64,000 bases of DNA from Acanthornis magna (taxonomy: Eukaryota > Chordata > Aves > Passeriformes > Acanthizidae), in assembly GCA_036785705.1 (NCBI GenBank), contig JAWUZG010000056.1:1675001-1739000 (forward strand), in the 5' to 3' direction. Below the pieces are notes generated by a model that was not told the origin of the DNA, made no database searches, and saw nothing but the letters and a program-made list of their open reading frames with translations. The position numbers and the translations under genes were made by a program. Below, in pieces: positions 41,301 to 64,000 of the stretch; position 1 is the stretch's first letter; the number at the start of each line of letters is the position of its first letter.

Positions 41301-44300
41301 TGTTAGAGGAGGGAACAGTATTACTATTGCCTTCTTAGACACTGAAAAACCTCATGGTAGCACAATTTTAGATAGTCTGTTTGCAATCCATGCATTAAGT
41401 TCTAAGACAGACTTACCATATTTCTTACATAGCCAAGGTCTGGGGAAACTTGCTTTGGACACATGTTCAGAACAAGGCACTGAAATGTTCTAATATTTTT
41501 GAGACACGAAAGATGCAGTGCTGAGTCAATTTGTAAGAAGCCATTTGATATCCTGTATTTTCTGTTCCATGTTCTAGATGGAAGAATTTCTGGAGCTGGG
41601 AGGTGACATCTCTGACAGTACTTTGGATGACATTATTGACTCACAAAAGCCAAATCAGTGCTGTGTTCTGATATACACCTCCGGAACAACTGGGAAGCCA
41701 AAAGGAGCTATGCTGAGTCATGACAATGTAGGTGCTTTAGGCTCTTCCTTTAGCAGAGAAACAGCAAAGTGTGAGGATATTTATTCCTGTGGTTTAAAAT
41801 GGCTGGTACATCCCAGAGCTCTGAAATGCTTTTGCTTTTACAGCATGGATAGTGTACTGCAAAACAATGTCCAAAGTGCGGTCAGCTGTTTCTGGTAAAG
41901 TGTAAGAGAGGTAAAGAATAAAATTCCATTCAAACAGCACTTCACAAAGTTGAACAGTTCTTTATGAATATGAAAATTTTATTCACTGTATTTCTTGTGA
42001 GATCTAATGCATGTATTCATAAATATAATTCACAGATTGCCATAAAGTCTCTCAGGCAATGTCACAGGTCACTGTTAGATGAACAGATCATATATATCAG
42101 CCAGCTACTATCAAAACAGCCTGATGGACTGCTTTTGCAGGTTTTATTAAAACTGGGGGTGGATGTGTGGGTTTTTTGCTTTGGTGTTTTTTGTTCCTGG
42201 ATTTGTGTGCAGGTTTCTACGTCTGTCACTGCAGGATAACACAGCTTCAGTGCTCGGTGCTGGTACTTACAGTAGCCCTGCCTGCATTGCTGCAAACAGA
42301 AAATTGCCAGTCACAGAGAAAAGCAGAGCTGTTTGCTAAAAGGTCTTTCCACAGAGGTTTGCTAGGAAGGATTTGAAGTGCAGTTGGTGGCTGAGCAGGA
42401 GTGGAAGGAGATAGGGAGCCTTTCTGAATACATAGTGAAAGGGCTGGTCTAAGTTATGGCCTCATCCCTTAAAATAAAGCAGAAATTATTGCAGACATGC
42501 ACACTGTGAACAGCAATTCACCCAAATGTAGGGAATTAGTACAGTAATACCTGGAAGCAGAACATCATGAACTTGGGAGACAAAAGGGCTGATCTGATGT
42601 TGCAAATGTATGCTCTTCCATCTCAAAGGAGTCTGGTGTCATTTCCATGCCAGCTGCCAAACTATTCTTGGCTGCTGATCACAAACAGGCTATTTTTATG
42701 TTGACAAACAGTGGAAAGCATGCCATGCCTGTAGCTCTGCTGTTGCCTTCTTTAGTCAAAGATGTTTGCCACTGTTCATATGCAAAACCAGTGCTGAATC
42801 AGTCCTGTATGATCCACACAGATCTGCTGTGAGTGTGCCTGTGTGCTGTGAGGCTTGGAGTCCAAGCAGTAAGTTCAGACACATCTTAAACACATCCCAT
42901 TCTTCCTACTGTGTAAGTCTCCCATAGTCACTTATTTGTCCAGTGCTGCCACCTGAGCTAGGAGTGGCCTTGCCTGGCAGCATACTGCTCCTTAAAACCC
43001 TCTCTTGAGAATCTCTATTTCCTTAGGCCAAACCTACACTTGTACCTTCTAATTTATTACAGAGGAGCTGGCAGGAGCAGAGTGTGATAACAGGTATACA
43101 TGTGACTTGTGTCCTCAGTCATCTTGAATACTCTGATTTCTGTATCCTGCACTACCCAGTTTAGATTACAGACTCCTCTGAGAAAGAGTTGTTTCTTTTT
43201 GTTGCTTGGGGTTTTCTGGTTTGCTTAGGGGTTTTTTTGGGGGGTGTTTTTTGTTTTGGCTTTTATTTTTGTGCACATGTGTCTTTTCCATTGCCTCTCA
43301 CACGTGTTTATGGGTCTTCCATGTGCTATGTTCTGATAATGAAAATACGCGTATTTAGCACCCACGAACTGCATTTTCTGAGATAAAGTGGGAAATGGGA
43401 AGAAGGAGAGGGAAATATCATCCAGCTTCACTTAGAAGTTGAACAACACAACTTCAAAACTATTCATGTATGTGCTGCCTCTCATGACAGGGGTGTGTGT
43501 TTATGTGTCACTTGGGAACCACTGCAGTGAATATCCCAGAGGCTTCCAGAGAAGCTGAGTACAGCTGCTATCTTCCTCCTTAGTGCTTAGCCAGGGGTGA
43601 TCTGTGCAAGATGGTGAGCTTGTTGCTGATACTAAATTGCCACTTGAGCTTACTGATCACTGAGTATTTATTGTCCTTTTTCTAACTGGCAGATACAGCA
43701 CTGGTGGAAGGTTCCAATGTAATAGAAACTCTGCAGAGCAGGAGAGTTGCAAAGGAAGGGACAGATCAATTTGTTTGTTGTCCATCCAGCCCATGGCTGC
43801 CTGGTTCAGTGTGTCACTAGGGTATGGGGAGCTGGTAGTGTTCATAGCCCAGTCAGGCAGCACGGATTGTGTATTTACTTATGTTATCTGCACTTCTGTA
43901 TTGCTGCAAAGGTCATCTGGCTTTTGGCAGAGTGTCCCCTGGGAACTGACAGTCTGATGTGTTGTCAATATTGCAATGTCCTCAGCAATTTCTGTGAGCA
44001 CAGGTTTTTCACAGTTTCATTAGCATAGCAAGAGGATCCTTAGTTTATGTTGAAAGGAAAAAAGAAGAAAAAAAAACCAAACCAAAACCCTTGCCATACC
44101 TAATGTTTTATTATTTATTCAAACAGATAACTTGGACATCAGCACATTGCAGCAGAGCAGGAGGTATGCAACCTGCAGAGGTCCAACAGGAGTCTATAGT
44201 CAGTTATCTCCCACTCAGCCACATAGCTGCACAGATCTACGACCTGTGGACTGGAATCAAATGGGGAGAGCAAGTTTACTTTGCTGAGCCAGATGCTCTA

Positions 44301-47300
44301 AAGGTACCTTGTCTTGCATTACACCTAGTTAAGATTGCACTTCTTTCTCTTAGAAAACATCCCAAGGAGAGAATATGATATGTGAGAACTTGTAGAGGAT
44401 AAAGATTGAGAGACTATTATTGTAAGAATTGTGGAAAAATAAAGTTCATTATATTTGTGATCCAGTGCTCTAGATTCCAATTAAAATATATAATCCATAT
44501 CCATAAGGTTCTTTAAGGCAAAAGAAGTATCAGCAGGTTTTGGAGGAAAGGGAGGCAGGAGGAACTGAACCATGTGTGTTTTTCCTTCTTGTGTATGTGC
44601 CTCCCCCGATGTGTCAGACCTGACACATGTTAGTGCATATGGCTGACTGAAGTGGGCTCAGCAGTCCTTCTTTGTATCCTACATATTCAGTGATGTTCTA
44701 CATCACTAAAGATGCAGGTTTTCCTTCACCAAAGCTCTTTCTCTCTGCTGTGTGCCTTTTGTTGAAATTATTTAATGATTAAAACAGGGCAGCTTGATCA
44801 ACACACTAAAAGAAGTGCAGCCAACATCTCACATGGGAGTTCCCCGAGTATGGGAGAAAATCATGGAGAGATTAAAGGATGCTTCTGCTCAGTCAGGATT
44901 TATGAAGAAGAAATTGCTGTCATGGGCTATGTCACTTAGCTTAGAGAGGAACCTAAACGGCTCAAGCAGGTATGTATTACAATGAGTGAGATTTCCAGCA
45001 ATTTGAGAGTAGCAATTTGCTTGCAATAAACTATGAAGCCCCAGTGAGACTCTTAGTATAAATGGGTAACATTTGGCCTGGCAACCCAGCACAGATAGTG
45101 CAAGCGGTAGGGTGTAGTTATCAATTATTATTGATGTCAATTATTTCACAACGAAGTGTGAAATTTCTTATGCAGAATGGTGTTCCAAAAGATCATTCCA
45201 TGATATTGTTTTGCTTGTGTTCAGCTTCTCAGACAGGTGTTGCAAATTTCAGATTTCGGTGATGTAGGTTCTCAGAGGCACATTTAATTAATAAAAAATT
45301 AGCAATACAAGAGCTTTGTTGTGCACAATATTTTTTTTAGCGTTTTTATGTATTTGTTGTATTCAGACACCTCAAGTTGGAGGTATGAAAGCTGGAGAAA
45401 TGAAAAACACTGAATAAATGAAAAAAGGTTGAATATGTCACCTTACTTATTTTCTAGCTTCTGCCAACACCCAAAACCAAATGACAAATACATCACTAAA
45501 CAGAATCTGTGCCTGATTTTGTTTTGAAAACTTCCTAGGTTGTTCTGACTTACTTGTGTGTTTTGTACTCAGCAGTGATCTAAAGCAGCTCTGGACAAGG
45601 CTAGCGGACTACTTAGTGCTTGCAAAAATCCGCAGTGCACTGGGGTTTTCTTCCTGTCAGAAGCACTTTTCTGGTGCTGCTCCTCTCAATACAGAAACAC
45701 TGTATTTCTTCTTGGGTCTGAACATCACCCTGTATGAGGCCTATGGGATGAGTGAGACCACAGGCCCCCATTGCCTGTGTGGGCCTTACATTTACAGGCA
45801 GCACAGGTAATTTTACCTTTTTTATTATTTTCTATGATCTGTTTCATTTTATCTATGAAAAGAGTATTTACTAAGGTCAGCAAAGGTATTACAGCATATT
45901 TTATTTTCTCTGAGTGCATTGTCGTTCTGCTGTGACTTTGGGAGTCAGAATAATTTCCAGGTCAGAATTTGAACACAATGACTCGATAGCACACTGTGCC
46001 AGGAGCACTGAAACTGCAGCACTATATGGAGAGCACAGTGACTACATCTGACGTATATCCTAGCCCTGGCCCAAGGGAGGAATGCAAGACCTCAAAGACA
46101 AAAGTGGCTTTATGCCTGAAGATACAGAGCAGGAAGAAAGCAGCGAGCACAAGGCAAGACAGACTGCCAGAAGGTGCTCAGATACCCTAACAAGTCTGCC
46201 ATAGTGAATGAATATTCCATAGCTGTCAGACAAGTACTGCACCGTGATATTTGCAGTCACTGATACTTTGATAGTTTCAGGGATTTGGCATGTTGGCCAT
46301 CTTATCAGTATTATGCTTGATATTTCTGTGATCCTTGTGGGGTTTTTCTGCTCTTCTCTGGTAGCTGTGGTAAACCAGCACCTGGATGCAGAGTGAAACT
46401 GATGGACAAAGATACAGAAGGCAATGGAGAAATCTGTTTCTGGGGAAGGACTGTTTTCATGGGTTATTTAAATATGGAAGACAGAACAAAAGAAGCCTTT
46501 GATGAGGAGGGGTGGCTGCATTCTGGAGATTTAGGAAAGCTAGACAAGGATGGCTTTCTCTATGTCACTGGAAGAATAAAAGGTAATAGGCAAAATGTTG
46601 CTGTATGTTTATGGTAACTGTTCAGCACTGTTCAGTCATCTCTCAGATGTGGTCCATGTAATGAAGTGTCTTTCCTCTAATGCCAGCAGCATTGCCCTAA
46701 CAGGAGGGTAAAATGAACTTTCCTATGAGAAAACCACAGTGTGCTGTGTTTAGGGAAGGGTTCCCTCTGGTCTGTAATAGGTGGAGATGATTCAGTTCCT
46801 ACTATGAGGCTTTTTATCTCCCAGAGCTTTACTGAGTATTAATTACAATTAACAATATGAACTACTAACCCAGGTTTAATGTATCTTGTTCAATTTGTAT
46901 GATATCATTAAGCTGTCTCCCTTTGAATCTTGCCAAATTGTCTTAATTGTGCATTAGAGTGTTTAGACAGTAAGGAGAGGCACCCTGTGTTTGACAGAAG
47001 TTGTTGCTGTAGGTCAGAGGTAGGTTCCTCTGTGCCTGAGGTGATGTGTTTGCAGAGTTGAAGCTTGAGAGCAGAAGGGAAAGTTACAGCTACAGCAATG
47101 CTCTTAGGTATTATAGGACATTGGCTGAAGTCTCACAAGAGTGAGGTTGGTCACTTGCTCACTTGGAGGCTTTCTTCATGATTCGTGTTGAGACAGTGGG
47201 ATTGGTCACAGGCAAGATGTAACTGAAGAAGAGTTAAGAATTGAGGAAATATCATCTTAGAGCATAAGATGAATCACTAGGGAGATAACATGGATGAGTG

Positions 47301-50300
47301 ACTTTGTCACAGGTGGCATCATGTCCAGCTAGGAATCAGGACTGAAGTTGGTACTATTAATAGTCTGCACCAAATGCAGCTGTCTTTATTTTAACTTGTT
47401 TTCTTATCTGATTGATTTTCCTTTAGCATAGCAGTAACAATCCCTTGTCTTAATCCATCTGAACATTTGTTTTTCTCTTACACCTGTCTTGATTTCTGAA
47501 CTAATAGCAATTACTCTGAATTACAGGATGGGTAGACAATCTGGGATAAAATAACCATATGTCCAATTTCATTAAAGTTTTAAATTCAAGTCCAAATAAG
47601 GACAATGAAAAACTAAGGGCCAGAGAGATTGGTAGAGGATTTAAGACAAAGACAGGACTATTGCAAAAGGAATGAAAGGTGAAGTTAGACCTAAAGAAGT
47701 GTGTCTGTGTTATTTGTTGAAGCATGTTCTGAAATGCTGCAAAGACAATTATTTGAGGACAGTGAGAAATCACCAATGTAACAAAAGCAAAGAATTGGAA
47801 TTACTTAGATACTACTCAAATTTGTAATAATTTCATTGAATATATGTATTACACTTCACAACAAATGTTGCTTCTATGGAGTCTTCCTGCAGTAGTAACT
47901 TATTTTTGTCTGACCCCTCTTGGTGGATTTAAGAATTGGAGTCATGATGTTAACAATGAACTTGCTTGTTGGTGAGGTAGCAACAATAGAATAGAGGGTG
48001 AATCCTATGCTAATTTGGAAGAGATGATCTCTCACAGAAAAATTCCAGATTATGTAACAGTCCCTTTAGAATAACCTGTTACTGGATTATGTAAAAAATA
48101 TCTGAAGCAAATATACTGAGGGAGATGTGAGAATTTGAGCCTATGTTTCAAAAATAGTAGAATTTTGTTTTGGAGATAATTAATAGGATTTGTTGTCTTT
48201 GGAAAATATTATCTTGCGGAAAAAACCCTCTTTTTTAATGCCAGAATAAGAAAAGCAGGTTGAGCCAGACATTAACCTCATCTTTGGAATTTATTTGAAT
48301 TCAACTAATAGCCTTTCTTTTTTTGCCTAGATTTGATTATTACAGCTGGAGGTGAAAACGTGCCTCCAATTCCAATTGAAGATGCTGTTAAAAAAGAACT
48401 CCCCATTGTTAGTAATGCTATGGTGATTGGAGATAAAAAGAAGTTTTTGTCAATGTTCCTGACCCTAAAGGTAAATCAGTTTTAATACTGCCTTCGGTGA
48501 AGTTATACACCTGCACCTAACATAAGTATAATAATTTTGAGCCATTTGTAAAAAGACCTAAAATTAGATAGAAGGATGTTAGCAGGGGGAAAAAATGTAT
48601 AGCAACTACAGACCAAATCCTGCTGGGTCTAAACTTAGATCTGCTAAACAGCCACATATTTACTGCTGTTTCTCCTACATATACAATAAGAGCTGTGTTC
48701 TATCTAAATGCAAATTCTTATTTAAGAAATGCTGGAAGATTGAAAAGTCTCTGTAACAGAACACAATAATAGCTTTTATACTTACAGATGAGCAAAACCA
48801 ACAAATGTGCTTGCTGGGAAAATCCAGAAACTTTCCAACAAAAACATTTCTCTACAATTTGTTATTTTTATAACACAGGGATGCATGTGGAACAAAATAA
48901 TTGATAGCCTTGCTGTGGTAAAAGCTTCAATTGAGAAATCACTGTTTTCCTAAAACATTTGCACTTCAGTTCTGTGTACGTACCTAGTGAATGAGACTTG
49001 CGGTGTTTTCAATTTGTTTACCTCTATGCCTGATCCTCCCTATCTTCATGTACAATAGGAATACTAATTTAAGGAGTCTAGGAACACTTCTATCTCAAGC
49101 TGTTTACATTACACCATAGTAATTCCATTGAATGATGAGCTAAATGTTTCCCTGTAAGAATGGAGTCATTTGGAAAATATGGCAGAAATTCAAGGTCAGA
49201 CCTGGACTCTATTGCCTAATTCATTCACACGTTTTAAGTCTGTTCATGACGTCTGCATATAAGCCAAAAATATTTGCATTTGGTAGCCAAGTGGAAAGAA
49301 AAGCCCTTTATGATCTGTGTTTCTGCTTTCTAAGGCTTACAGAATGTGTGTTTATGCCGAGCTCTCTTACGAAGGGGGAGGGCCTGGTCAGAGAAGCTGT
49401 TAATGCCTTTTAAGAGTGAGCATTCGATGATTCACTTCATTTGATATTTTAGAGTGTGCTGGACCCAGATACATCTGATCCCACTGACATTCTCACCGAG
49501 GAAGCTCGAGACTTCTGCCAGAGGAGTGGTAGTAAAGCCACCAAAGTGTCTGAGATCGTAGCTACGAGAGACCAGGCGATCTACAGGGCCATCCAGGAGG
49601 GAATCAACAGAGTCAACAGCAATGCTACCAACAGGGTTCATTGCATTCAAAAATGGATCGTCCTGCCAAGAGATTTTTCCATTTCTGGGGGAGAACTAGG
49701 TAAGACTTCCTGATTTATTTTGAGGTACCCATATCGAAGAGGCTGCTGATCTAAGAATATTCAGTACAAGGAAAGGAAAAATGGTTATGCACTGTGTGGT
49801 AAAAAATACAAAAACCGGAGTTTTAGTTGTGCACACATTTATTAATCTGTGCCCATTTGCAAGTACAGCTGTTAAATTTCAGATTGCTTTGCGTAATTGA
49901 TCAATTCTGGTTAATTCCTTGTGCATTACAGTGTTAATTACTTTCACTAATAATACTGAAAGTTTCTCTTAAAAGACACCAAAAACAGCAAGATAGTGAA
50001 AGCCTGGTAAGGGAGCCCAAAGCACATTACCAGGCTCTTTGAATAAACCAAGAATTGTCTAAAAGCTTTCAAAAATATTTTTTTAATGAAAAAAGTGGTA
50101 GTCAGTTACCACCTTCTTATCTGCAGCCCCCTTTGAAGTCCTTATGCTTATGTGGAGGCAACCTCACATACCACACTTGCTTCTCCCTTTTAGCATTTAT
50201 CTATGCTTAGAGTGGGGCATACTCTTCCCAACAGGCTCTTCAAGAAAAAACTTAGGCACCAAAGCTCAGACTGAGTAGGAATTTTTGTTCCTGTTTCCGG

Positions 50301-50399
50301 AATTGACTCTCCCTCTTTTAAGGTCCCACAATGAAGCTGAAGCGGCTTGCTGTGCTTGAGAAATACCGGAATGAAGTAGAGTCCTTCTATGAAGAATAA
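35395..50399 (+). CDS. ACSBG1: ACSBG1, bubblegum-family long/very-long-chain acyl-CoA synthetase (12 exons, conserved body)
   Basis: Exons: 35395-35612, 36253-36341, 37100-37220, 39040-39120, 41578-41727, 44127-44303, 44788-44969, 45576-45806 (acceptor may be 45573), 46365-46582, 48331-48470, 49453-49699, 50323-50399 (TAA 50397-50399). All have GT-AG borders and the phases join cleanly. With exon 27415-27497 this gives about 670 residues, against 724 in human. The enzyme activates long-chain fatty acids with ATP and CoA and in mammals is prominent in brain, adrenal and gonad. Visible motifs: AMP-binding P-loop YTSGTTGKPKG (exon 41578), PLSHIAAQIYDLW (44127), SHMGVPRVWEKIM (44788), YEAYGMSETTGPH adenine-pocket motif (45576), GWLHSGDLG (46365; family form is HTGD), ITAGGENVPP hinge (48331), and C-terminal FSISGGELGPTMKLKR with the acetyl-CoA-synthetase-type lysine region (49453/50323). 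No stops or frameshifts. ACSBG2 is the alternative, but the neighbours fix it as ACSBG1. Confidence 0.95.
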
Positions 50400-51265
50400 G
50401 AAATGTTTCCTCCAAACATTAAGATCTGTGAGCAAAAGGAAGTATTTTCTAATCAAAAGCATTAATGAAGATTTGTGCTTTGAGTTTGTAGTCTGTTGAA
50501 CCAAACCACTAGAAAGCTGCTGTGTCAATGTAGTTGTTCTTGATACTCACCTGATCATTTGTCCTCTTTTTACAGCGTGTCCATTCTCTAACATTGCTTT
50601 TCCTTTATGACCTTTAAAACATCCTTCTGTGTTCTATAAAGCAGATATAACTAACTCTAGATTGAAACAAAAAACAAATTTATACAGTACTCTTCCTTTT
50701 TTTTTTTTTTTTTTTTTTTTTTTTGTTTTTTTTTTTTTCTACAAGACGCTGCCTGTAGCTCATGATATATTTTGGTAGATAGCAGTACTGCTAATGAAAC
50801 TGCCATACCACTCCAGTGATAATTAAACAAAAAAGAAAAATCAAAAGGGCTGGGATGTGTTTCCCTTCCCAGAGAACAGTTTCTTTTTGTTCACTAACAC
50901 ATTTCAGAACCTGAAGACATTTCTATTTCTGCAGTGCCTAGAATTCAGACTTCTGTGAAAACAGCAGTTCATTTCTTAAGTCCATGTTGGAATAAGTATT
51001 ACTATTTCTCCTAAAAACAAATAATCAAAAAAAATAGGTGCATAGCTCCCTAAGACTGAAAGACACAAAGCAGTAAATACAGGAGCTCTCCCATTAAAAT
51101 GCTTTTAAATGCTAGAACAGACATTTCTTTAAAACTGTTTACAGTGCTTCTCTTTAAGCAGTGTTAATGTGTATCTGCCTGTTTCAGTATTCACATTGCA
51201 CTGACAAATATGGGCTGTATGTCTGCTTATCCATATGAAAAATAAATTATATTATGTGAAGGAAA
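50400..51265 (+). terminator. ACSBG1 3' UTR and poly(A) signal
   Basis: AATAAA lies at 51241-51246, predicting an 860-base 3' UTR with cleavage near 51260. The UTR contains a 42-base T tract interrupted once by G (50697-50738). Confidence 0.55.
50697..50738 (+). repeat. Poly(T) tract in ACSBG1 3' UTR
   Basis: T28-G-T13 on the plus strand. It could be slippage-expanded, or the A-tail of a minus-strand retroposed fragment. I recognise no element body next to it. Confidence 0.85.
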
Positions 51266-52602
51266 TGCTTGGCATGAAGTTGTCTAAAGGGTGTGCTGTA
51301 AGTGATCTCTGGCAGACAGCTCCAATAGCTCACACAGGCAAGCAGGCCACAGCCACTGTTACTGAGACAAAAAAATTGTGCAGAACAGGATATTGTTTCC
51401 ATTAAACTTCCATTGCCACTCTCACACATCTTACAGACTTAAGATTTGTTGCAAGTACCAATAATCAGCTCAATACATAAGACAAAGTAGCAGCCTAGGA
51501 TTATAAAAACAAAACAAGCAATAGGACTTTGAAAAGTTTATTCTCTCCCATTTTGTGCGCAATGGTAATTCAGAATTTCTTTAACAATATTAATCTGAAG
51601 GAAACAAGGAAGCAGCAGCTTGTAAAACACGGAAAGAAAAGTTGCCCTATTCACCAAAAGCAGAGTGTGGGAGGAATAAAGCTCCTCCAGCAGGTTGTTA
51701 GACTGTATAAAAAAGCTGAGATGTTTACTTTAGAGAGTGACAGGAGAAGTCGTTACTCCAAAGTTGTTTTACTTCTGAAACAACCAGCCCAAAACAGTCT
51801 TAAGAGATATTATTCCACTTAGTTACTTTCTATGAATAGAATTAAGCTGTAAGAAGCCTGCTTCTGGCAGTAGGGATAATCCTGTGCTATACTGAGTTTG
51901 AAAATACCTATTTTCTTGTAGGGTGCAGGAATGGAAGCAATACCTTGATATCTACAGATCAGACTGACTTGAGTGATGATCTGCATCTGATGGAGAGGGG
52001 AGGGAAAAGAATTGCTTTTGCACCCATTAAGCTTAGTAAGCAAGGAAAAAATAGATTCAGATCCCCTTGAATAGGGATGAAATGTATTTCTGGAACATAG
52101 GCACCAGAGCCAAACCGCTGATCTGTCTTAATCCATTTAGGACCAGTCCCTTACATTCAGAATTTCTAGAATAAAATTACTAGTCAGTACAGGAAGACAC
52201 ACTGAACAGACTGTGCAGAAAACTACAACACAAAAAGCATTCTAGCAGAAGTCATGACATACTTAGTATAAATTTGCAAAGTTAATACTTTCCCCTCACA
52301 ATACATGGCAGAAGTAATTCTGTATAATTTGTCCTCATTGGAACTCTGTTGTAAAGTGTGTTTCAGAGAGGAAAACTGGTAAGAATTATTTTGGTATATA
52401 GATTTGAAAAATAATTTTGCTTCAGCAGTAATTCTCATCCCTTGCTAGTTAATGGCTGTAGGTTTTTTTAAAATACAGAAATAGATTAAATCTCTATAAT
52501 TTTGTATTTCTTAATTCCTGCCTTTGGTGGGGAGGGCTATATTTCATGAATCACCAGAGTATCTAAAGTGGTTTTCTCATTGCTCTAACATGAAATCTCT
52601 AT
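51266..52602. other. Convergent intergenic gap between ACSBG1 and IDH3A
   Basis: AT-rich sequence between the ACSBG1 poly(A) signal and the furthest clear IDH3A candidate signal. I see no exon, RNA gene or recognisable repeat. Much of it may be transcribed as extended 3' UTR from either side. Confidence 0.5.
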
Positions 52603-53082
52603 TTTATTTATTTCATACCCGTTTCTGTTTATGAAGGTCATCTTGTGCTGCTCTTAGGCTGAAAACCTATCTTTTCAATTTCAGCAAGATCAATAAAGTA
52701 GATTTTAACCATTAAGGTGCTTTTATATTTCACTAATTCTGTTACTGGTTTGTTTGCATAATTTTTCTATGTGGAAAGTAAAACCCTCTAATTGAAATGA
52801 AAAATATTAGACAGTTACAGTGCCAATAAAAGAATTCACTTACATAAAAATGTTCACCAGATAGAAAAAATAAATAAGACAAAGCACTTGGAAAAGTCCA
52901 CCGAAAGCAGGCACAAGCATCATTTGTAGCCATTTGGACTAGATTTATTAATGGAGAGGCCTCAGCTAAAAAGTTTGCTCTCAAGAGATAAGCAAACTAT
53001 ATGCATATGGATATCAGGTTACATATATTGTACTCTGTGTGACGTGTCCTTCCAGAGTTATCACCAGGAGTATGAGGGAAGT
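52603..53082 (-). terminator. IDH3A 3' UTR with candidate poly(A) signals
   Basis: On the minus strand, AATAAA occurs at 52944-52949, 134 bases after the stop. Two overlapping copies occur at 52603-52608 and 52607-52612, about 475 bases after the stop. Alternative polyadenylation is possible; use cannot be judged here. Confidence 0.45.
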
Positions 53083-62773
<9,691 letters not shown>

Positions 62774-64000
62774 CTGCAAAAACAGAAAACAAAAAGATGC
62801 TGTTTTAGTGCACAAATGGGATTTTAAAAGTTTAATGATGTTGCAGCACATCTCCATTTTAAAGTCATATTGCTTTAAATCTCCTATCTGAAACTACTAT
62901 AAAAATCCAAATGAAACCAGAGTAGCTAGTGCTTTGCCAAGTTGCACTCTAACATTCAGTGCAGCAGGTCCTTGTGGGTATTCTTAGCACAAGATGAGCC
63001 CAGGACAGCCACACTTTGCCCTGCACTGTGCTCCCCTGTCCTGCCTGGGGGTCACTGCACCCTACCTCAAGTCCTTACACACAACGTGTTGCAAGCAAGG
63101 CTGCAGGAACGCTAACTAAATACAGGATATGCTAAGGATGAAGATTTTTGGAAAGCAAAGTGAAAAATTAAGCACTTCGCTGGTAGCAGTTGGGTGGACA
63201 GGATCTTTACACATTTTAGTTGATGCTTCCAAAACTATTTTGCATTAGTGTCACTTCTTCCATTCAAACGGGGGTGAGTTTTGTTCTTCTACCTTTTATA
63301 CCTGTAGGTGTTGTACTGTTGCCTTCTGCATGCCTGATGGTTTTTAAAAAGTGGAACTGAAATGCACATTAAAGACAAAATTCACCATAGCAATGAATGT
63401 ACACAGCATAGTAAAAGAATTACATTTTCTAACATCTGAATATTCTGAACTGGCATTAAGCTTCAAAATGGGGATGGTATCTAAGCTTGGGCTCTTGCCC
63501 AGCTGAGCACCATGGACAAAATCCCTAAACCCCAGAAAAACCACAGCCTCTCAATCTTACCCTCCTCTCTAGGACTATTGATGCCTCTGTGGCTTAAAAG
63601 GCAGAAGACTTCTAACTGCAGAGACTTACACTACTTCAATTCTGCCATATCCACATGTGCAGGCTGTCTGCAGCTATCAGGCTAGAAATTACTTTGACAA
63701 TTCGTATTCCTCTCCTGTCCCACTTGTATTTGTTATTTCTTATCTTCACTGACACCTATGGTGTAAGGCAAAGGGAACAAACTATGTTGGCACCAACAGA
63801 AACATGTAGAAACAGTATAATTCTCCTGCATATTGTAATGAATGCTGTGGGAGAAGTAATCTAAGCTAGATCTATTTTTACTTGTAGCCCCACATGAGAT
63901 GTACAAGGTCACTGCAACAGGCAAGCAGCGTTTACCAAAGCAAGCCATATGGTTGAGGATGAAGGCAGAGCAATCAAATGAAAATGTGAAGTTGACTGTA
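62774..64000 (-). other. First intron of IDH3A (partial)
   Basis: No exon for the expected short first coding segment is visible. The sequence is AT-rich without a CpG island, so the IDH3A promoter must lie right of the window. Nothing else was recognised. Confidence 0.75.

Overview
This window is vertebrate nuclear DNA, most likely from a bird. The genes are split by GT-AG introns, and their deduced proteins match human orthologues closely in sequence and exon phase. The only sizeable interspersed repeat I recognise is a CR1 LINE of the sauropsid type. Introns are compact and repeat content is low. A crocodilian or turtle cannot be excluded from sequence alone.

Four protein-coding genes lie in alternating orientation. 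The 3' two thirds of WDR61 (SKIC8) is on + (288-4673) and its 5' exons lie left of the window. DNAJA4 is complete on - (6116-11264), with a CpG-island, TATA-containing promoter near 11.44-11.53 kb. ACSBG1 is on + (recognisable exons 27415-50399); its first exon or exons are not resolved. IDH3A is on - (53083-62773), lacking only its first coding exon. WDR61/DNAJA4 and ACSBG1/IDH3A are tail-to-tail pairs, while DNAJA4 and ACSBG1 are head to head across about 16 kb. The gene neighbourhood is the same as human chromosome 15q25 (IDH3A-ACSBG1-DNAJA4-WDR61).

Region by region: 1-4.87 kb is WDR61 exons, introns and 3' UTR. 4.87-6.1 kb holds the converging 3' UTRs. 6.1-11.4 kb is DNAJA4. 10.9-11.6 kb is a GC-rich island with a perfect heat-shock element, an imperfect one and two perfect CRE palindromes. 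11.6-27.4 kb is non-coding, with a cluster of homeodomain-type AATTAAT sites near 12.1-12.4 kb and several short tandem duplications. 27.5-35.4 kb is a large ACSBG1 intron carrying an antisense CR1 copy of about 1.8 kb. 35.4-51.3 kb is the ACSBG1 body and 3' UTR. 52.6-62.8 kb is IDH3A, and 62.8-64 kb is its first intron.

The genes are unrelated in pathway: mRNA surveillance and transcription elongation scaffold, HSP70 co-chaperone, very-long-chain acyl-CoA synthetase, and TCA-cycle dehydrogenase subunit. They share a conserved neighbourhood, not a joint function. I found no CRISPR array, RNA gene, viral gene or undescribed multi-gene system. The items most worth checking are the DNAJA4 promoter architecture, the ACSBG1 5' end and an in-frame tandem splice acceptor in ACSBG1.
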